NCBI GenBank assembly: GCA_965199595.1
Contig: OZ241182.1
Location: 2,418,001 to 2,482,000, forward strand
Direction of reading: 5' to 3'
From: JBBROS01 sp965199595
GTDB taxonomy: Bacteria > Pseudomonadota > Alphaproteobacteria > Acetobacterales > Acetobacteraceae
Length of the DNA: 64,000 bases
The translations under genes were made by a program, and so were the position numbers. Under the pieces are notes generated by a model. It was not told the origin of the DNA and ran no database searches. It saw only the letters and a list, made by a program, of their open reading frames with translations. Numbering within the stretch: the first letter of the stretch is position 1; each line of letters begins with the position of its first letter. Of the stretch, positions 38,804-48,323 are shown in pieces.

Positions 38804-39280
38804 ATGACGTACGATTTCACGCCACTGTTCCGCACCGCGATCGGCTTCGACCGCCTGGCCCGCCTGGCCGATACCGCGCAGGGCACCACGACCGCCTCCG
38901 CCTATCCGCCCTACAACATCGAGCGTACCGGCGATGACAGCTATCGTCTGACCATGGCCGTCGCCGGGTTCAGCGCCGATGACCTGGAGATGGTGGTCAG
39001 GGACAACACGCTGGTCATTACCGGCCGCGTGAAGACCGAGGCGCCGCAGGGCGAGGTGCTGTATCGCGGCATCGCCGGCCGTGCCTTTGAGCGGCGGTTC
39101 GCACTGGCCGACCACATCGTGGTCGATGGCGCGGACCTGCAGAACGGCCTGTTGCATGTCGGCCTGAAGCGTGTGGTGCCCGAGGCGCTGAAGCCCCGCC
39201 GCATCACCATCGGCAGCGCGCAGCCGCAGGCGACCCCGGTGCTGGCCAACGACGCGGAGCCGGCCGCGCAGGCCGCCTGA
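38804..39280 (+). CDS. Small heat-shock protein (Hsp20/alpha-crystallin family)
   Basis: ATP-independent chaperone that holds unfolding proteins. 158 residues. The N-terminus has the IbpA-like FDRLARLADT. The alpha-crystallin domain runs from about 30 to 130 (YPPYNIERTGDDSYRLTMAVAGF, then EVLYRGIAGRAFERRFALADHI). The C-terminal tail ends in Ala/Pro-rich sequence after PRRITIG, the IxI-like assembly motif. A heat-shock promoter and a ROSE RNA thermometer precede it and a strong terminator follows, so it is a single-gene unit controlled at two levels. Confidence 0.96.
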   Translation: MTYDFTPLFRTAIGFDRLARLADTAQGTTTASAYPPYNIERTGDDSYRLTMAVAGFSADDLEMVVRDNTLVITGRVKTEAPQGEVLYRGIAGRAFERRFALADHIVVDGADLQNGLLHVGLKRVVPEALKPRRITIGSAQPQATPVLANDAEPAAQAA

Positions 39281-39306
39281 CGCCAGGCACGCGGACCACG
39301 AGACGG

Positions 39307-39332
39307 AAGGGGCCGGAGCGATCCGGCCCCTT
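39307..39332. terminator. Strong intrinsic terminator after hsp20
   Basis: A perfect 11-bp stem, AAGGGGCCGGA (39307-39317) with TCCGGCCCCTT (39322-39332), closes a GCGA tetraloop and is followed by CTCCTTAT. It lies between hsp20 and the convergent DUF1192 gene and could serve both strands. Confidence 0.85.
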
Positions 39333-39340
39333 CTCCTTAT

Positions 39341-39544
39341 CTAGGGTGTGCGGAAGAAGCGTTCCGCCGCCGCGCGGTGCCCCTGCTTCCGATCGATCTC
39401 TGTTTCCGCCCGGGCGATCTCGGCCCGCAGCTCAGCGATATAGGACTGCAGTTCCTCCACCCCCAGCCGATCAAGCACTGGAGTCGGCAGGAGTGGTGTC
39501 CTCGGGCGGGGCTCGTTGTCTTCTGCAAGGCCTGGTGTCGACAT
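39341..39544 (-). CDS. DUF1192 family small coiled-coil protein
   Basis: 67 residues from the ATG at 39544, which follows a GAGGAG site. The C-terminal half (LGVEELQSYIAELRAEIARAE, then KQGHRAAAERFFR) matches the alphaproteobacterial DUF1192 family, an uncharacterised short coiled coil. It is divergent from the trcR-like gene, sharing a 146-bp promoter region. No function can be assigned. Confidence 0.85.
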   Translation of the reverse strand: MSTPGLAEDNEPRPRTPLLPTPVLDRLGVEELQSYIAELRAEIARAETEIDRKQGHRAAAERFFRTP

Positions 39545-39588
39545 TGGTGATCGGCTCCTCACATCCCTGGGCTGCGCGACGTTCTAAC

Positions 39589-39618
39589 TTGACCCTCGGG
39601 CCGGGCCGGGTCCATATC
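39589..39618 (+). promoter_or_regulatory. Candidate sigma-70 promoter for the trcR-like gene
   Basis: TTGACC (39589-39594) and CATATC (39613-39618) are separated by 18 bp in the divergent region. The -35 match is good, the -10 moderate. The leader would be about 65-70 bases. Confidence 0.4.
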
Positions 39619-39690
39619 CGCCTCTATCCCACGGAATACAAAGCGCTCCGCCCGGCCCTCAGCGACCCAGCGGGGCCAGGACAGGATGCC

Positions 39691-40269
39691 ATGACCCTCC
39701 CGTTGATGCCGAAAGCTACTGCCGTGTGGCTTATCGAAAAGACCGCGCTGACCTTCACCCAGATCGCCGATTTCTGTGGCATGCACCCGCTCGAGGTGCA
39801 GGCGATTGCCGATGGTGAAGTGGCGCAGGGGATTGTGGGCTATGACCCGGTTGCCAATTTCCAGGTGACGCAGGACGAGATCAGGCGCTGCGAGGCCGAT
39901 GAGAGCGGACGCCTGAAGCTGATCCCGCCGAGCAACCCGGTCAACAAACGCGGCAAGGGTGCGCGCTACACCCCGGTGGCCAAGCGGAACGACCGCCCGG
40001 ATGCCATCGCCTTCGTGCTGCGCAACTTCCCGCAGCTGAGCGAGGCGCAGGTGATCAAGCTGCTCGGCACCACCAAGGACACCATCCAGAAGGTGCGCGA
40101 GCGCAGCCACTGGAACAGCGCCAACATCAAGCCGCGCGACCCGGTGATCCTGGGGCTGTGCAGCCAGTCCGACCTGAACGGCATGGTGAGCGCCGCCAAT
40201 GAGCGCCTGGTGCGCGAGGGGCATGCCGTGCCGGTCCCGCCGCCGCCCGAGGCCGACGAAGCGGCCTGA
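39691..40269 (+). CDS. TrcR-like cell-cycle transcriptional regulator (DUF1013)
   Basis: 192 residues with the DUF1013 pattern: PLMPKATAVWLIEKTALTFTQIADFCGMHPLEVQAIADGE (about 5-44), a helix-turn-helix, and a second DNA-binding-like region FPQLSEAQVIKLLGTTKDTIQKVRER (about 113-138). The family is nearly restricted to alphaproteobacteria and its Caulobacter/Sinorhizobium members are linked to cell-cycle transcription. An AGGA site precedes the ATG at 39691. A hairpin terminator follows. Confidence 0.93.
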   Translation: MTLPLMPKATAVWLIEKTALTFTQIADFCGMHPLEVQAIADGEVAQGIVGYDPVANFQVTQDEIRRCEADESGRLKLIPPSNPVNKRGKGARYTPVAKRNDRPDAIAFVLRNFPQLSEAQVIKLLGTTKDTIQKVRERSHWNSANIKPRDPVILGLCSQSDLNGMVSAANERLVREGHAVPVPPPPEADEAA

Positions 40270-40278
40270 CGCAGGTCC

Positions 40279-40301
40279 GGGAGGCGGTTGCGCCGCCTCC
40301 C
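40279..40301. terminator. Bidirectional hairpin between trcR-like and DUF465 genes
   Basis: GGGAGGCGG (40279-40287) and CCGCCTCCC (40293-40301) form a perfect 9-bp stem with a 5-base loop between two convergent genes. There is no T-tract on either side. Confidence 0.6.
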
Positions 40302-40311
40302 GCTCGAACGG

Positions 40312-40479
40312 CTACTGCGCCTGCAGCCGCTCCATCTCCTCCTTGAGCTTCAGCTTCTCGGATTTCAGCCGCATCAGGGCCAGGGTATCGGGCTTGGGCC
40401 TATGATCCTCGTCGAAGATCCGGGCGTCCAACGTGGCGTGGCGACCCTTCAGGCTTTCGATACGGGCTTGCAGGCTCAT
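40312..40479 (-). CDS. DUF465 (YdcH-like) small protein
   Basis: 55 residues from the ATG at 40479, preceded by a very good GGAGGAA site. The sequence MSLQARIESLKGRHATLDARI, with KPDTLALMRLKSEKLKLKEEM, is the DUF465/YdcH helical hairpin. It is probably cytoplasmic; function unknown. It is divergent from a second DUF465 gene 139 bp away, so the two are likely paralogues. It is convergent with the trcR-like gene. Confidence 0.88.
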   Translation of the reverse strand: MSLQARIESLKGRHATLDARIFDEDHRPKPDTLALMRLKSEKLKLKEEMERLQAQ

Positions 40480-40618
40480 GATTCCTCCTGATGGATGGAA
40501 AGCACGCTCGCACGGCCGGCGTGCCATGGAACGGTAACTCTGCCGACGCGGACATTGCCATCGAAATCGCTTGCAGCACCGGGTGACGTTGTCGTGCCCG
40601 CCATGGTATGAACCCTGG

Positions 40619-40819
40619 ATGTTGACCGATCGTGACTCGCTGCTGCGGCAGCTCCATGAACTCCGCAGCGAGCATCGCGACCTCGATACCGTCATCATCC
40701 GCCTCGCGGACTCCGGGACCGACCAGCTGCAGCTGCAGCGGCTCAAGAAGCGCAAGCTGATACTGAAGGACGAGGTCGCCTGGCTGGAGAGCCGCCTGAT
40801 CCCGGACAGCATCGCGTGA
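40619..40819 (+). CDS. DUF465 (YdcH-like) small protein, second copy, coupled to purE
   Basis: 66 residues from the ATG at 40619 (MLTDRDSLLRQLHELRSEHRDLD). The RLKKRKLILKDEVAWLESRL end is the DUF465 signature. Its stop overlaps the GTG of purE by 4 bp (GTGA), so it heads a DUF465-purE-purK unit. The ribosome-binding site is weak. The role is unknown; the constant link to purE would be worth checking in relatives. Confidence 0.82.
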   Translation: MLTDRDSLLRQLHELRSEHRDLDTVIIRLADSGTDQLQLQRLKKRKLILKDEVAWLESRLIPDSIA

Positions 40820-41331
40820 GCCAGCCCAGCCAGGACGAGCCCAGCCAAGGCGAACCGCTGGTCGGGATCATCATGGGCAGCCAGTCCGACTGGGCCACCA
40901 TGACGCATGCCGCCGAGGCGCTCACCACCCTCCAGGTGCCGCACGAGGTGCTGATCATGTCGGCGCACCGCACGCCGGACCGGCTCTCCGCCTATGCGAA
41001 GGCCGCCAAGGGCCGCGGGCTTCGCGTCATCGTCGCCGGGGCCGGGGGTGCGGCGCATCTGCCGGGCATGTGCGCCGCCTGGACACCGCTGCCGGTGCTG
41101 GGCGTGCCGGTCGAGAGCCACGCGCTGAAGGGCATGGACAGCCTGCTGAGCATCGTCCAGATGCCCGCCGGCATCCCGGTCGCCACGCTGGCCATCGGCC
41201 GGGCCGGCGCGGTGAATGCCGGGCTGCTCGCCGCCGCCATCCTCGCCACCACCGACCCGGCCCTCGCCACCCGCCTCGACGCCTATCGGGCGGCGCAGAC
41301 GGCGGGGGTCGCAGCGGCGCCAGCCTCTTGA
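40816..41331 (+). CDS. purE: 5-(Carboxyamino)imidazole ribonucleotide mutase
   Basis: Converts N5-CAIR to CAIR in purine synthesis. 171 residues from the GTG at 40816. The class I signature GIIMGSQSDWATM is at about residues 17-29, SAHRTPDRL at about 56-64, and the active-site loop GAGGAAHLPGMCAAWTPLPVLGVPVES at about 76-102. It is followed by purK, whose TTG overlaps the purE stop by 4 bp. The pairing with PurK confirms the two-step bacterial route rather than the animal class II enzyme. Confidence 0.97.
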   Translation: MSQPSQDEPSQGEPLVGIIMGSQSDWATMTHAAEALTTLQVPHEVLIMSAHRTPDRLSAYAKAAKGRGLRVIVAGAGGAAHLPGMCAAWTPLPVLGVPVESHALKGMDSLLSIVQMPAGIPVATLAIGRAGAVNAGLLAAAILATTDPALATRLDAYRAAQTAGVAAAPAS

Positions 41332-42458
41332 GCGCGCTGCCCCCCAACGCCACCATCGGCATCATCGGGGGCGGACAGCTCGGCCGCATGTCCGCCCTCG
41401 CCGCCGCCCGGCTCGGCTACCGCTGCCACATCCTCACCCCCGAGCCCGACAGCCCGGCCGCCCAGGTCGCCGCCGCCGTCACCCTGGGCGACTACGAGGA
41501 CGCCGCGGCCCTGCGCCGGTTCGCCGAGGCCGTGGACGTCATCACCTTCGAGTTCGAGAACGTCAGCGCCGCCGGGCTCGAGCTGCTGCAGTCCATCAAG
41601 CCGGTGCGGCCAGACCCCACGGTGCTGCGCATCAGCCAGGACCGCATCGCCGAAAAGACCTTCCTGCGCGACGCCGGGGTGCCGACCGCCCCCTGGCGCA
41701 GCGTGGAGACGCTGGACGCCCTGCACGCCGCCGCCGCCGAGCTGGGCCTGCCCGCCGTGCTGAAAACGACCCGGCTCGGCTATGACGGCAAGGGCCAGGC
41801 CGTGCTGCGGGACATCTCCGGGCTTGAGGCGGCGTGGGAGCGGCTCGACCCCAGACCGTTGATCCTGGAAGGGTTCATCGACTACGCCTGCGAGATCAGC
41901 GTCATCGTCGCCCGCGGTCTCGATGGCAGCGGCTCCCTGTTCGACGCGGTGGAGAACCGGCACCGCGACGGCATCCTGGATGTGACGCTGGCCCCTGCCC
42001 GCGTGCCGCCCGCCACCGCCGCCGCCGCCGCCCGGGTTGCCTGGCGCGTGGCCGAGGCGCTGGCCCTGGTGGGCGTGCTGGCGGTGGAGATGTTCGTGGA
42101 CCGGGCCGGCCGGGTCCTGGTGAACGAGATCGCGCCCCGGCCGCACAACTCCGGCCACTGGACCATCGACGCCTGCCCCTGCAGCCAGTTCGAGCTGCAC
42201 ATCCGCGCCGTAACCGGCATGCCGCTGCCGCCCGGGATGCGCCATGCGGACGCGGTGATGAAGAACCTGGTTGGCCCCGAGGACGTCGCCCTGTGGCCGG
42301 CGATCACCGCGACACCGGGCCTGATCCCGCATCTGTATGGCAAGGCCGAGGCCCGGCCGGGCCGCAAGATGGGCCACGTCACCCGGCTGTTCCCGCGCAG
42401 GTCATTGCCCGACGATGACGGGATCCGCACCGCACTGGGGTGCGCGGCACCACGTTGA
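41328..42458 (+). CDS. purK: 5-(Carboxyamino)imidazole ribonucleotide synthase
   Basis: ATP-grasp enzyme that makes N5-CAIR from AIR, bicarbonate and ATP. 376 residues from the TTG at 41328, which overlaps the purE stop (TTGA). The N-terminal IGIIGGGQLGRMSALAA is typical. The ATP-grasp core has KTTRLGYDGKGQAVL (about 146-160), and VNEIAPRPHNSGHWTIDACPCSQFE (about 264-288) carries the metal-binding and substrate residues. No better start codon exists between the purE stop and the conserved N-terminus, which supports TTG. Confidence 0.96.
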   Translation: MSALPPNATIGIIGGGQLGRMSALAAARLGYRCHILTPEPDSPAAQVAAAVTLGDYEDAAALRRFAEAVDVITFEFENVSAAGLELLQSIKPVRPDPTVLRISQDRIAEKTFLRDAGVPTAPWRSVETLDALHAAAAELGLPAVLKTTRLGYDGKGQAVLRDISGLEAAWERLDPRPLILEGFIDYACEISVIVARGLDGSGSLFDAVENRHRDGILDVTLAPARVPPATAAAAARVAWRVAEALALVGVLAVEMFVDRAGRVLVNEIAPRPHNSGHWTIDACPCSQFELHIRAVTGMPLPPGMRHADAVMKNLVGPEDVALWPAITATPGLIPHLYGKAEARPGRKMGHVTRLFPRRSLPDDDGIRTALGCAAPR

Positions 42459-42460
42459 GA

Positions 42461-42658
42461 GTTTTCATTTCCCCGAAAGCGATCAACGTCGGTTCAATCC
42501 GCGGGAAGCAGATCAAGACTGTAGAGCAGTTGTAGCTGCATGGTCCGTACGGCGCCGGCGCTTCTGGTGCCGTCGGCCCGGGTGGGCGCGGTCAGATCTC
42601 GGATGTGCAGCAGCCGCGCTACGGGCAGCAGTTGATTGATATCCTGTTGCCGTTCTAA
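42461..42658 (+). pseudogene. Unrecognised coding remnant with one in-frame TAG
   Basis: Directly after purK one frame reads sensibly for about 65 codons (VFISPKAINVGSIRGKQIKT..., then after a single TAG at 42533 LHGPYGAGASGAVGPGG... ending RYGQQLIDILLPF and TAA at 42656). Codon choice looks protein-coding on both sides of the TAG. I do not recognise the protein; the ending resembles a C-terminus. It may be the tail of a gene brought in with the glycosyltransferase downstream and then truncated. Confidence 0.35.
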
Positions 42659-42689
42659 CATTCAGCGTCCGGAACAAGTAGGAAGCAAG

Positions 42690-43589
42690 GTGGCGAACGG
42701 CGACACTGCGGCTCAGTCGCGCCCGCTCGTGGCAACTGGCGAGCATGCTGGCGAAGGATACCTCATCCTTGCCACCGGTCCGGTGCGATATGTGGAGATG
42801 GCGCGCAACCTGGCCGCCTCGCTGCGGGTCATGGACGGCACCCGCCGCATTTGCCTGGTGCATGACGAGAACTACATCCAAAACGCAGATGACGCGCTTT
42901 TTTTCGACGACCATTCGATTCTGCGCGATGATCCTCTGTATCCCGGGTTTATGAACAAGATTCGTCTGTTCGACACCTCACCCTACCAGCGGGCCATGTT
43001 CGTGGATGCCGATTGCCTCCTGATGAAGCGGGATGTGGACCGATGGTGGCAACTCGCTCGACCGCACCCATTCGCCATCACGGGCACGCCCAAGACCCGC
43101 GGTGAGTGGAAAGGCGTCCGGATTGAGGCTTTGCTGAACCAGGAGCACGCACCCTATTTGGTGCAAATGAACTCCGGTGTCTTCAGCTTCGACTGCAGCC
43201 CGGCAGCACAGGATTTTTTCGCTGGTTTGAACGACTTCTATAAACGCCGTCACACCGCTCTGGAGGTCGGCCTCCACCGCGGCAAACCAGCGCAAACGGA
43301 CGAAATCTATCTTGGCCTATGGATGGGTCTCTCCAACCTGCAGCCGATCACAAGCCAGATTGAGCAAGCGTCATGGATGGTATCGACATGGCGCGCATTC
43401 TTCTACCAATTCGACCCGATCAAAGGCCGCTCTACGCTCCGGAAGCCGATCCGCAGCATTGCTGGTATCCCGAACCCTATTGCTGGCTGGAGCAAGCTCA
43501 GCCCCAGTTTCGTCCATTTCATAGGGCTCAAGCCAAGGCGACACTATGACCGCTTAGCCCGCTACTTCCGCAGTCAGCTTAAGCCATAG
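42690..43589 (+). CDS. Glycosyltransferase-like protein (nucleotide-diphospho-sugar transferase fold)
   Basis: 299 residues from a GTG at 42690 with AGGAAG close ahead; an upstream TTG at 42636 is less likely. The GT-A style pattern includes YLILATGPVRYVEMARNLAASLRV at the start, a DxD-like FVDADCLLMKR near residue 110, MNSGVFSFDCS near residue 160, and the acidic TDEIYLGLWMGL near 210. The DNA is visibly less GC-rich than its neighbours, with a TTTTTTT run near 42898, which suggests recent transfer. The 5' side carries a coding remnant; the 3' side is convergent with a small lipoprotein gene. Substrate unknown. Confidence 0.8.
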   Translation: MANGDTAAQSRPLVATGEHAGEGYLILATGPVRYVEMARNLAASLRVMDGTRRICLVHDENYIQNADDALFFDDHSILRDDPLYPGFMNKIRLFDTSPYQRAMFVDADCLLMKRDVDRWWQLARPHPFAITGTPKTRGEWKGVRIEALLNQEHAPYLVQMNSGVFSFDCSPAAQDFFAGLNDFYKRRHTALEVGLHRGKPAQTDEIYLGLWMGLSNLQPITSQIEQASWMVSTWRAFFYQFDPIKGRSTLRKPIRSIAGIPNPIAGWSKLSPSFVHFIGLKPRRHYDRLARYFRSQLKP

Positions 43590-43595
43590 GTCCTG

Positions 43596-43820
43596 CTACC
43601 GGATCACGCCAAAGCTCGGCGCGCCCAGCCCAGGACAGGCACAGGGCGCCCCCACCGGACCGGCCTGCGACAGCACGCACTGGTAGAACCCGGCCGCACA
43701 CTGCTGGCTGTAATACGCCTGGCCCACCGGCAGAACAGCCGGCGGCGGGGCGACGCAGCCCGAGATGAGCAGCAGCCCGGACACGGCGATGCCAGGACGG
43801 ATCAGACGACGGAACGACAT
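43596..43820 (-). CDS. Small lipoprotein
   Basis: 74 residues from the ATG at 43820. The signal MSFRRLIRPGIAVSGLLLISGC ends in a lipobox with Cys22. The mature part starts VAPPPAVLP and contains five further cysteines (QQCAAGFYQCVL, PCACPGLG), which may form disulfides. It is likely anchored to the outer membrane. The gene lies between ilvC and the convergent glycosyltransferase, with 6 bp to the latter. Function unknown. Confidence 0.8.
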   Translation of the reverse strand: MSFRRLIRPGIAVSGLLLISGCVAPPPAVLPVGQAYYSQQCAAGFYQCVLSQAGPVGAPCACPGLGAPSFGVIR

Positions 43821-43868
43821 GACAGAGTCCCCAAAGGTCACTGCCATGCCGAACGCATCGGAAGCGGG

Positions 43869-44888
43869 TTAGTTCTTGGCCTTGTCCACCAGCGCGTTCT
43901 TGGCGATCCACGGCATCATGGCGCGGAGCCGCTCGCCGACCTGCTCGATCGGGTGCTCGCCCATGCGGCGCCGGGTCGCCTTGAAGCTGGACTGGTTGAC
44001 CTTGTTCTCCAGCATCCAGTCACGCGCGAACCTGCCGCTCTGGATGTCGGTCAGCACCCGCTTCATCTCCGCCTTGGTCTCGGCGGTGATGATGCGCGGC
44101 CCGGTCACGTACTCGCCGTATTCGGCGGTGTTCGAGATCGAGTAGTTCATGTTGGCGATGCCGCCCTCATAGATCAGGTCGACGATCAGCTTCACCTCGT
44201 GCAGGCACTCGAAATACGCCATCTCGGGTGCATAGCCAGCCTCGACCAGCGTCTCGTAGCCGGCCTTGATCAGCTCGACCAGGCCGCCGCACAGCACCAC
44301 CTGCTCGCCGAACAGGTCGGTCTCGCACTCCTCCTTGAACGTCGTCTCGATGATCCCGGCCCGGCCGCCGCCGATGGCTGACGCATAGGACAGCGCGATC
44401 TCGAGCGCGTTGCCGCTGGGGTTCTGGTCCACGGCCACCAGGCACGGCACGCCGCCGCCGCGCTGATACTCGGAGCGCACGGTATGGCCCGGTCCCTTCG
44501 GCGCGATCATGAACACGTCGATGTCGCTGCGCGGGTCCAGCAGGTTGAAATGCACGTTCAGGCCGTGGGCGAAGGCCAGCGCGGCGCCGGGCTTCATGTT
44601 GGCGTGCAGGCTGTCACGATACAGGTCGCCCTGCCCCTCGTCCGGCGTCAGCACCATGACGACGTCGGCCCACTTGGCGGCCGCGTCGGGCGTCATCACC
44701 TTCAGGCCGGCGGCCTCGGCCTTCGCCACCCCGGCAGAGCCCTGGCGCAGGCCGACCACCGGGTCCGGCACGCCGCTGTCCTTCATGTTCAGCGCATGGG
44801 CATGGCCCTGGCTGCCGAAGCCGATGACCGCCACCTTCTTGCCCTTGATCAGGTTCACGTCGGCGTCGCGGTCGTAGTAAACGCGCAT
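43869..44888 (-). CDS. ilvC: Ketol-acid reductoisomerase
   Basis: Isomerises and reduces acetolactate in branched-chain amino-acid synthesis. 339 residues, the short class I form. The NADPH-binding GFGSQGHAHALNMKDSG starts near residue 24. The metal ligands lie in GRAGIIETTFKEECETDLFGEQ (about 184-205), and CLHEVKLIVDLIYEGGIANM near 230 carries the second acidic site. It is the last gene of the ilvB-ilvN-ilvC unit, 32 bp after ilvN. Confidence 0.98.
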   Translation of the reverse strand: MRVYYDRDADVNLIKGKKVAVIGFGSQGHAHALNMKDSGVPDPVVGLRQGSAGVAKAEAAGLKVMTPDAAAKWADVVMVLTPDEGQGDLYRDSLHANMKPGAALAFAHGLNVHFNLLDPRSDIDVFMIAPKGPGHTVRSEYQRGGGVPCLVAVDQNPSGNALEIALSYASAIGGGRAGIIETTFKEECETDLFGEQVVLCGGLVELIKAGYETLVEAGYAPEMAYFECLHEVKLIVDLIYEGGIANMNYSISNTAEYGEYVTGPRIITAETKAEMKRVLTDIQSGRFARDWMLENKVNQSSFKATRRRMGEHPIEQVGERLRAMMPWIAKNALVDKAKN

Positions 44889-44920
44889 GGTTGGGTCGTC
44901 CTTTGTTACGGAGAAACGTG

Positions 44921-45482
44921 TTACAGCAGCCGGGTGCCGCGCGCGATGGCGGCGATCCCGGTGCGGCTGACCTCGCTGAGGCCCAGCGGCCGCATCAGCG
45001 CGATGAAGGCGTCCAGCTTCTCGGTAGCGCCGGTCAGTTCGAAGACGAAGCTCTCGGTGGTGGCGTCGATCACCCGGGCGCGGAAGGCATCGCCCAGGCG
45101 CAGCGCCTCGGCCCGGTGCTCGCCGGTGCCGACGACCTTGATCATCGCCAGCTCCCGCGCCAGGTGCGGCCCTTCCAGCGACAGGTCCGCCACGCGATGC
45201 ACCGGCACCAGCCGGTCCAGCTGCGCCTTGATCTGCTCGATCACCATGTCGGTGCCGGAGGTCACCACGTTGATGCGGCTCTGGCGCCCGGCCTCGTCCA
45301 CCGGCGCCACCGTCAGGCTGTCGATGTTGTAGCCGCGGCCGGAGAACAGGCCGATGACGCGGGCCAGCACGCCGGCCTCGTTCTCCACCAGCACGGAAAT
45401 GGTGGCGGAGCGCTGGCCGGGCTTGCGGCCATCCAGTTCGATGCCGCCGGCCTTCACGCCTGCGGTCTGCCGGTGGGCGGTA

Positions 45483-45490
<8 letters not shown>
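44921..45490 (-). CDS. ilvN: Acetolactate synthase small (regulatory) subunit
   Basis: Regulatory partner of IlvB that mediates valine feedback. 189 residues, typical of the longer IlvH-like form. The ACT domain spans about 25-100 (TISVLVENEAGVLARVIGLFSGRGYNI), followed by the C-terminal regulatory domain (LARELAMIKVVGTGEHRAEAL). Its ATG lies within the last codons of ilvB (8-bp overlap), ensuring coupled synthesis of the two subunits. Confidence 0.97.
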
Positions 45491-47276
<1,786 letters not shown>

Positions 47277-47300
47277 GGCAGCCTCCCAAAGCGCCGCCCG

Positions 47301-48269
47301 TCAGCCGCGCTTGATAACGAAACTCTGTATATCGTTCCACCCGCTTTCTGAAAATTGCTTTAGTCCCGCAAATCGAGCATGGATCGTATGCGTGCGCGGC
47401 CCATCCACCGGCGCCCGGTGCCGGAACCACGTTGCCTGGCGCTTGGTGTACTGCCCCGTGGCCATCACCGCACGCCGCGTCGCCTCGTCCAACCCGATCT
47501 CGCCGCGCAGATGCGCCATCAGCTCCGGCACGCCATGCGCCCGCATCGCCGGCAGGGCCGGGTCGAGCCCCAGCGCCATAAACGCCGCGGCCTCCGCCAG
47601 TCCGCCGGCTGCCAGCATCTGGCCGAAACGCCCGTCGATCGCCGCCCGCAGCTCGGGGCGCGGCGGGTCCAGCAGGATCATGCGGAACCGCCAGGGCGGC
47701 GGGCAAGGCGGCTCCGCCTGCCATGACGACAGGCCGCGCCCCGTGCTGCGCCATACCTCCCAGGCGCGGGCCAGCCGCTGCCCGTCGCTGGGCCGCAACC
47801 CGGCGGCGGTGGCCGGGTCCACTGCCACCAGCCGGGCGTGCAGGGCCGCCGCCCCGCCTGCCGCCAGCAGGGCGCGCGCCTCGACGCGGGCCGCGGCGGT
47901 GGGTTCGGGGATGTCGGCCAGGCCCCGCACCAGCGACGCCAGGTACAGGCCGGTGCCGCCGCACAGGATCGGCAGGCGCCCGTCCTGCATCGCCGCCAAC
48001 GCGGCACCGCGCCACCAGGCGACGCTGCCGGGCTCGGCCGCCGGGCGAACACCATACAGGGCATGGGGCACCGCGGCCTCGTCCGCCGGGGTGGGCCGGG
48101 CCGTCAGCACGCGCAGCTCCTGATAGACCTGCATGGAATCGGCGTTGATCACCGTGCCGCCCAGCCGCGCCGCCAGCGCGCTCGCCAGGGCGGACTTGCC
48201 GCTGCAGGTCGGCCCGGCGACGATCAAGGCAGTCGGGGCCAGGGCAGCCGGGTGCGAAGAAGAGTCCAT
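47301..48269 (-). CDS. miaA: tRNA dimethylallyltransferase
   Basis: Adds the isopentenyl group to A37 of tRNAs reading UNN codons. 322 residues from the ATG at 48269 (MDSSSHPAALAPT). The P-loop is GPTCSGKSALA (about 19-29), followed by INADSMQVYQELRVLTARPT and the tRNA-binding GGTGLYLASLVRGL (about 103-116). The C-terminal QYTKRQATWFRHR is the usual motif. It is divergent from serB (54 bp) and upstream of ilvBNC, an order common in alphaproteobacteria. Confidence 0.97.
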   Translation of the reverse strand: MDSSSHPAALAPTALIVAGPTCSGKSALASALAARLGGTVINADSMQVYQELRVLTARPTPADEAAVPHALYGVRPAAEPGSVAWWRGAALAAMQDGRLPILCGGTGLYLASLVRGLADIPEPTAAARVEARALLAAGGAAALHARLVAVDPATAAGLRPSDGQRLARAWEVWRSTGRGLSSWQAEPPCPPPWRFRMILLDPPRPELRAAIDGRFGQMLAAGGLAEAAAFMALGLDPALPAMRAHGVPELMAHLRGEIGLDEATRRAVMATGQYTKRQATWFRHRAPVDGPRTHTIHARFAGLKQFSESGWNDIQSFVIKRG

Positions 48270-48323
48270 CCCGCCAAACTCGGCAGCCTTGCCCGGCGAC
48301 GCAAGCTGCGCCATGTGCCCCGC

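Noticed and set aside
42533..42535. TAG read as an amino acid (pyrrolysine or readthrough) in the remnant after purK
   Set aside because: No sign of the pyrrolysine machinery, no recognised protein family, and the frame has no start; decay is simpler.
47277..47300. Peptide-leader attenuator for ilvBNC
   Set aside because: Only 24 bp lie between miaA and ilvB and no terminator/antiterminator stems are visible.
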